From NCBI RefSeq assembly GCF_018812025.1, contig NC_063045.1, positions 50,861,079-50,925,078 on the forward strand: a DNA stretch of 64,000 bases, written 5' to 3'. Shown here piece after piece: positions 59,232 to 64,000 of this stretch. A program made the translations under genes and the position numbers. Source of the DNA: Megalobrama amblycephala (Eukaryota; Chordata; Actinopteri; Cypriniformes; Xenocyprididae). The notes beneath the pieces were generated by a model. That model made no database searches. It had not been told where the DNA came from and saw only the letters and a program-made list of their open reading frames with translations. Within the stretch, counting starts at the first letter, position 1. Each line of letters starts with the position of its first letter.

Positions 59232-59556
59232 GGTAACACTTTACAATAAGGTTCATTAGTTAAACATTAGTTAATGTATTAACTAACATGAACTAACCAT
59301 GATAGTTAATACATTTGTTACTGTATTAACTAATCTTCGTTAACGTTAGTTAATGATAATACAGTTGTTCATTTTTTGTTCATGATAGTTCACAGTGCAT
59401 TAACTGTGAACAAGATTTTAATAATGTATTAGTAAATATTGAAATTAACATTAACAAAGATTAATAAATGCTGTAGACGTGCAGCTCATTATTAGTTCAT
59501 GTTAACTAATGTAGTTAACTAATGTTAACTAATGAACCTTATTGTAAAGTGTTACC
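59232..59556. mobile_element. Palindromic MITE with GGTAACACTTTACAATAAGG ends
   Basis: The ends GGTAACACTTTACAATAAGG and CCTTATTGTAAAGTGTTACC are perfect complements. Inside, TTAGTTAATG-type words alternate in both directions, so the whole element folds. It is a common teleost MITE type and has no ORF. Confidence 0.92.
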
Positions 59557-59559
59557 AAA

Positions 59560-61345
59560 AAATCTTACAGATTCCAAACTTTTTTGGGGGGAAAAAAGTC
59601 TGCGATACTAAAGTAATATGATCTACATTTTTTTAATTATCAGAAACATTTAATATGAAATTTAGATTTAACCTTTTCAGTCTCAGCAGTGCTAAAGCAT
59701 TATTAGCAGGTTTTGCTGGTTAGTCTGTCTGCTTTGCTGGTTAGACATTTACATCTGTCTAATAGTGTTATGACAAATGATGATTTCAGAAATCGTGTTT
59801 ACATAGCAGAGGAAACGCTAGCGGAGCCTCCTCCGCAGGATTCATAATAATGAATGTAATTCTGAGCTTCAACGACAGCGGCACTTCATAAACATCACAA
59901 TAAATCTCTTCTTTACCTCTAACATGTTGGCTTATGAATACCATGTTTTATTGGTTTTGTCAGTAAAGATTCCACTAGTGTAAAATGCAATAGCTAACAG
60001 GGCTGAGATGTGCTATCTGACTAGCATCAGTGGTTAAGATTTTGTTCTGAACTGGTCTAGTCATTTTATATATTTTTTATTGTGTTGAATATGATTTAGA
60101 AGAAGCTTGAAGGGTTCGTTGAGATTTTATAGTGAATATTATGCTATGGTTTCTGTATTCATTGAGTGTAGGTGAGGATTCTTGAGTTCTCAGGCCTTTT
60201 CATAATTCAAAGGCAATTTCAGCTCAACCGAATATGATTTGTAGTACTCAAACCCTTTTGAAGTTTTGCTGTTATACCTCTAGGCCTCAGTAGTGATGTA
60301 TAATTATATATCAACAGGTGTTTGAGGATTTATGTTAGTTGCTGAAATAGTTTTGAAATATCGTTATTGTTGTCTGCGAAGACAACACACGCCCCAGTAA
60401 CATATTGATCAGAGATTGTTTTGTAGTCTGTGCACATTTGAATTTGAGCATGTCTGCTAACACATGATGTGGGACACTAGATCACTGGGTCCAGTGTTAT
60501 ATGGATGACCTACTTATAGTGCTGAAATCCAATTAGCCCTCACTACTAATCTAGACTAAGTCCTGTATGGACACCACAGATCTGCAGTGTAAAATGTGTC
60601 AGGCTGGCTGAGCAAATTCAAAGTCCAGGACTGTGATGGAAACGAGAACTCTGCCTGATTTAATTAAAGTCAAAACATGATGAAAGGGACGGGTAAATTA
60701 CCCATCAGTTTTAAATATTGCACACGGGTGAGCTGCCTCTTGACCCATAAGACATTATGACACACTCATAAAGCTAAAATAGACATAAAGAATGACATTA
60801 ATTTAGCTGAGGAAGAGCATGCATAACTTTGTAATGATATCTGACAGAAAGCCCATGATAGCTCAGCTACTAAATTAGTAAACATATTGGACATATATAA
60901 ATATTCATTCTCACTTACTGACCTACTTTATTTATTTATTTATTTATTTTTTATTGCACTTCTGCATTTTTTATTTTATGATGTTATGGATGATATATTT
61001 TATATATTTATTTGTAATGTAATATTCATTATCATAATAAAAATACATACATATAATAGATAATAAAATATTAAATGTAGAATAACAAAGTATTATTATT
61101 ACTTTATATACATTTATTATGATTTATGTATGATATATATTTATTAATTCATTTATAATATATTATGCATTATCATAATCAAAAATTATGATTATTATTT
61201 CTTTACACTTCTATATTACATTTAGATTGTATGTTTAATATATGTATTTATATTATAATTTATTATCATCATAAAATAATAAATATAGTATTATTATTGT
61301 TGTTGTTGTTGTTGTTTTACTTACTTTTACATTTATTTTATATGT
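59560..61345. other. Non-coding DNA, AT-rich toward the right
   Basis: No gene is supported. A TTTA run lies at about 60927-60950 and TTG repeats at about 61298-61316. Confidence 0.45.
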
Positions 61346-61348
61346 ATA

Positions 61349-63797
61349 CAGGGCTCTATGCTTACATTTCTTTTTAGGAGCACAGTCAAAAATTTAGAAG
61401 CATCTTCTGATCAATTAAAGAAATTAACCTTCCCAGGTGATATTTGATTCTTTCAAATTACTTGCAATTTTTTTTTTTTTTTTTTTTTTTAACCTTTGTA
61501 AGGGCATTTATTTCTAACCTTATTAAACGTAATCTTTTATGTCACATTCATACATTTATATTTATAAATTGAGTTATAATAATAAGACACAACCAGGAAG
61601 AATAAGTTACCAATCAAATGAAATCAGTATCAACAAAATTCATCTTTGCACTGCAGAGGTGGCATAGAAGAAAAAAAGGTGGCATTTAGGTATATTTACA
61701 GACTGTTTAATAAGACTCAGAAGTGGCATGAATGCATTTAAATTCATTATAACAATGCTATGAGATTAATGTTTTAAATAGACGGTTTTAAATATAGAAA
61801 TATTAAATTATTTAAATAACTGAAATAATATGTTAAAATTAGGGATGCACCAATGTAAGTTTTTGGGGCCGATACGATACCGATTTTAACAAACAATTAT
61901 TGGCCGCTACCAATACCAATTTTTATCACTTCCTCTCTTATTTGAAATTTTGTCATCAAAATAGATAGTAAAGTTCAAAAACACCTGCATTAAAATATAC
62001 TAGTAGGTTTAATGCTGCATCATCAAATAATTTTTAATGAACATGGATTGGATCCATTTAACATTCAGCAGGCCTACCTAAAGACAACAGAACAAAGATA
62101 CATATGAAATAAACAGTGTTTTTTAGGTAGGTTTAATAGTTTTCAGGTACGGAAATAAAGTAAACAAATGTAAAATAGCACAGCATATTCTTCACTGTAT
62201 ACAATTTTATACATATTAATCCTTCTCTATTGTAACAGACTTTATTGTGATTAATCTTAATCTAATTTGTGTTTTTATACATTTTAATATTTTTAGGGAA
62301 GTTTAAATATGTATGAGATCTCCTTTACAAAGGCAGGACTCTTATTTTGATGGGTGTTCTAGTCTACCACCTGACAAGGAGAGCAAGCAGTTATTCAGAG
62401 TTATTTTGCAGATTTAAAGTTTGTCAGTTTATTAAGCACCCCCCGAAAAGGCATAAGATCTGTATGTATTTGTTAACTGTTAGTTTTAATAAGTGTTTTG
62501 AGTAATTCGCTGTATGTTGATGATAATAAAATGGAGAGTTTAATGCGCACTTCTTGTGCTCTGTAATGTTTAGCTTTTGTGGTGATTTGTTTGGAGTGAA
62601 AATGGACGCAATAAACTTAATAAAACATCATAAAGTTTTGGTCATCATTCGGATGGGGTCCGCTACACTTATGAAAGTTACAAAAGTTATTTAGTCAAGA
62701 ATAGTGTGTGATCTTTTGTTATTTGATTAACTTTAAAGCGCAGACAGCAGCGCTAGGATTACACAACAGTCATTATAAAGCGCAGTGCCTTCACGCAGTT
62801 AATTTATAAACCATTGGTTTGTTGTATCGGCCTTGTTCCTGCTACAGCCGATATGCCGATGGTTGTAAATTGAGCTCAAATCGGCCGATAAATATCGGCA
62901 CCCAGTACATCGGTGCATCTCTATTAAAATTGAAACTAAAACCGTTAGTATGGGGCAGCAAATCACTGTCACTGAATCATTCATTCAGTTGATTTGTTCA
63001 AACGGCTGATTCATTCAGGAACGAAGCAAGCGACTGTCTTTATGAATGGGTCATTGAATCATTGACTCACTAGATTTGCGCAGAAAACGCAGAAAACGCA
63101 AATTTTCATAAACGAAACACCTGGATTTGATCGGAGATGCACAGCAATTCAGCTTTTTGTTTGAAACTATTTTCATTGACGAAATAGAGCAAAATCTGAC
63201 AATACTGTTCCTAAAATGTAAGTCACTTAATATTAACTTGATGTTTATTGAACTGTTGTATAAAATCAGTATTACATTTGCAAACTCCCTTTATAATCAT
63301 TAAAAAGCTGTCACTCGTCTCAGTTCATCACAATCTCACAAACTTCCCTTACAATCAGTTAAGCTGTCTGCACTGCACAATGAATATCTTATTTACAACG
63401 TGTCTGTACTTTGTTATAATGAGAGGATATGTGAGCTTGCATAACTCAGCACTGAACAAACTCCAGTGTTTTGAGCGGTGAGTGGATTTTAATTTCTAAC
63501 TTAAATGCTTCTGATTGGCCATTGTGTCTCAAGAAATCAACAGATATGTCTGTGATTGGCTACATTTCTCAACGCTGCAAAAGCACATTCTCTCATCATG
63601 CTCTCCAGAGTGTTTGCAAAATTTGTTTGGCAAATATGCTGTTATTAGTTTCCACTGAGCGTGCACCCTCTATCACCCCCATAGAACCGGGCCTGATCGG
63701 GTCAGTCGCACTGGTGCTGCTAAATACTTTTTCACAGTCGCACGCAGTAATTTTCAGTTGCAAATGCGACTGAAATGGTCACACTCTAGAGCCCTTG
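61349..63797. mobile_element. hAT-like element with CAGGGCTCTA ends, carrying a nested element
   Basis: CAGGGCTCTATGC opens it and CTCTAGAGCCCTTG closes it, inverted repeats with one extra base on the right. The right subterminal part has CAGTCGCA and TGCGACTG words in both directions. The 8-base flanks do not match cleanly. ORFs near the right end carry no transposase motif, so it appears non-autonomous. Confidence 0.68.
61841..62923. mobile_element. Nested AGGGATGCACC-type hAT-like element
   Basis: The ends AGGGATGCACCAATG and CATCGGTGCATCTCTA are inverted repeats. GGCCGATACGATACCGA and TCGGCCGATAAATATCGG lie just inside. TTAAAATT is directly repeated at 61833-61840 and 62924-62931, an 8-bp duplication that fits hAT. 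No transposase ORF is present. Confidence 0.85.
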
Positions 63798-63799
63798 TA

Positions 63800-64000
63800 T
63801 AATATTTTATATATTATAATTCATTAGCATAATGAGTTAACTGCAGAAATGACTCTTTACATTACTCTAAACAGTGGTATACCTCCACACAACACTGTTG
63901 CATCACCCTTGTGGCTTTCCTGCTAGCTTTTCACTACCATAACATTGCGTTCAAACAGCTCCACAGCTGATTAACAAATAGACATTTTTGTTTGTACATC
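63800..64000. other. Non-coding DNA to window end
   Basis: Nothing recognisable is seen. Confidence 0.4.

Noticed and set aside
1..64000. CRISPR array, bacterial-type operon, viral genome or a second IgLON exon
   Set aside because: I saw no regular spacer array, no clustered long ORFs, no recognisable viral proteins, and no frame resembling the next IgLON exon.

Overview
This is a piece of a vertebrate nuclear genome, almost certainly a teleost and most likely a cyprinid (carp, minnow or zebrafish relatives). It is AT-rich and nearly gene-empty. It is crowded with repeat types I associate with cyprinids: short inverted-repeat elements opening with GGTTAGTTCACCC-like ends beside TTAA, Tc1-like transposon corpses with internal direct repeats, hAT-type elements and tRNA-derived SINEs. 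I found no bacterial-style operon, rRNA gene, CRISPR array or viral gene.

One protein-coding exon is convincing: the first coding exon (40246-40427, + strand) of an IgLON cell-adhesion gene (opcml/ntm/lsamp group). It encodes the signal peptide and the start of the first Ig domain and ends in a good splice donor. About 39 kb upstream is intergenic DNA or the intron of a longer transcript. The 23.5 kb downstream is the start of a large first intron; no second exon was seen.

Layout. 1-3000: mostly unique sequence. 3030-4631: a degenerate minisatellite, then a TTAA-flanked MITE carrying an inverted copy of part of that minisatellite. 4640-7400: unique DNA and repeat fragments. 7406-12648: three dead Tc1/mariner elements, two of them abutting, with a CpG-bearing unique block between the second and third. 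13025-16675: foldback MITEs, one with a nested TTAA element. 17466-20360: an element with about 350-bp terminal inverted repeats inside an older element. 23461-24355: a large GGTT/GGAT tetranucleotide array. 25380-26400: unique, possibly conserved sequence. 26651-29990: TTAA-flanked and palindromic elements. 31062-31590: a tandem duplication. 32595-34060: a hAT-like element with a perfect 8-bp target duplication. 37568-39034: a MITE with a second nested TTAA element. 39480-40427: promoter region, 5' leader and exon 1 of the IgLON gene. 41700-64000: intron with further TTAA elements, SINEs and hAT-type elements, ending in a hAT-in-hAT nest (61349-63797).

The elements do not work together as a gene system. 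The window shows a regulatory neighbourhood of a neuronal adhesion gene loaded with transposons. The most notable observations are structural: a 216-bp gapless inverted duplication placed inside a MITE, two different TTAA elements inserted at the same internal TTAA of two copies of one MITE family, and several repeat-free blocks that could be conserved regulatory elements. I found no evidence of a novel biochemical system.
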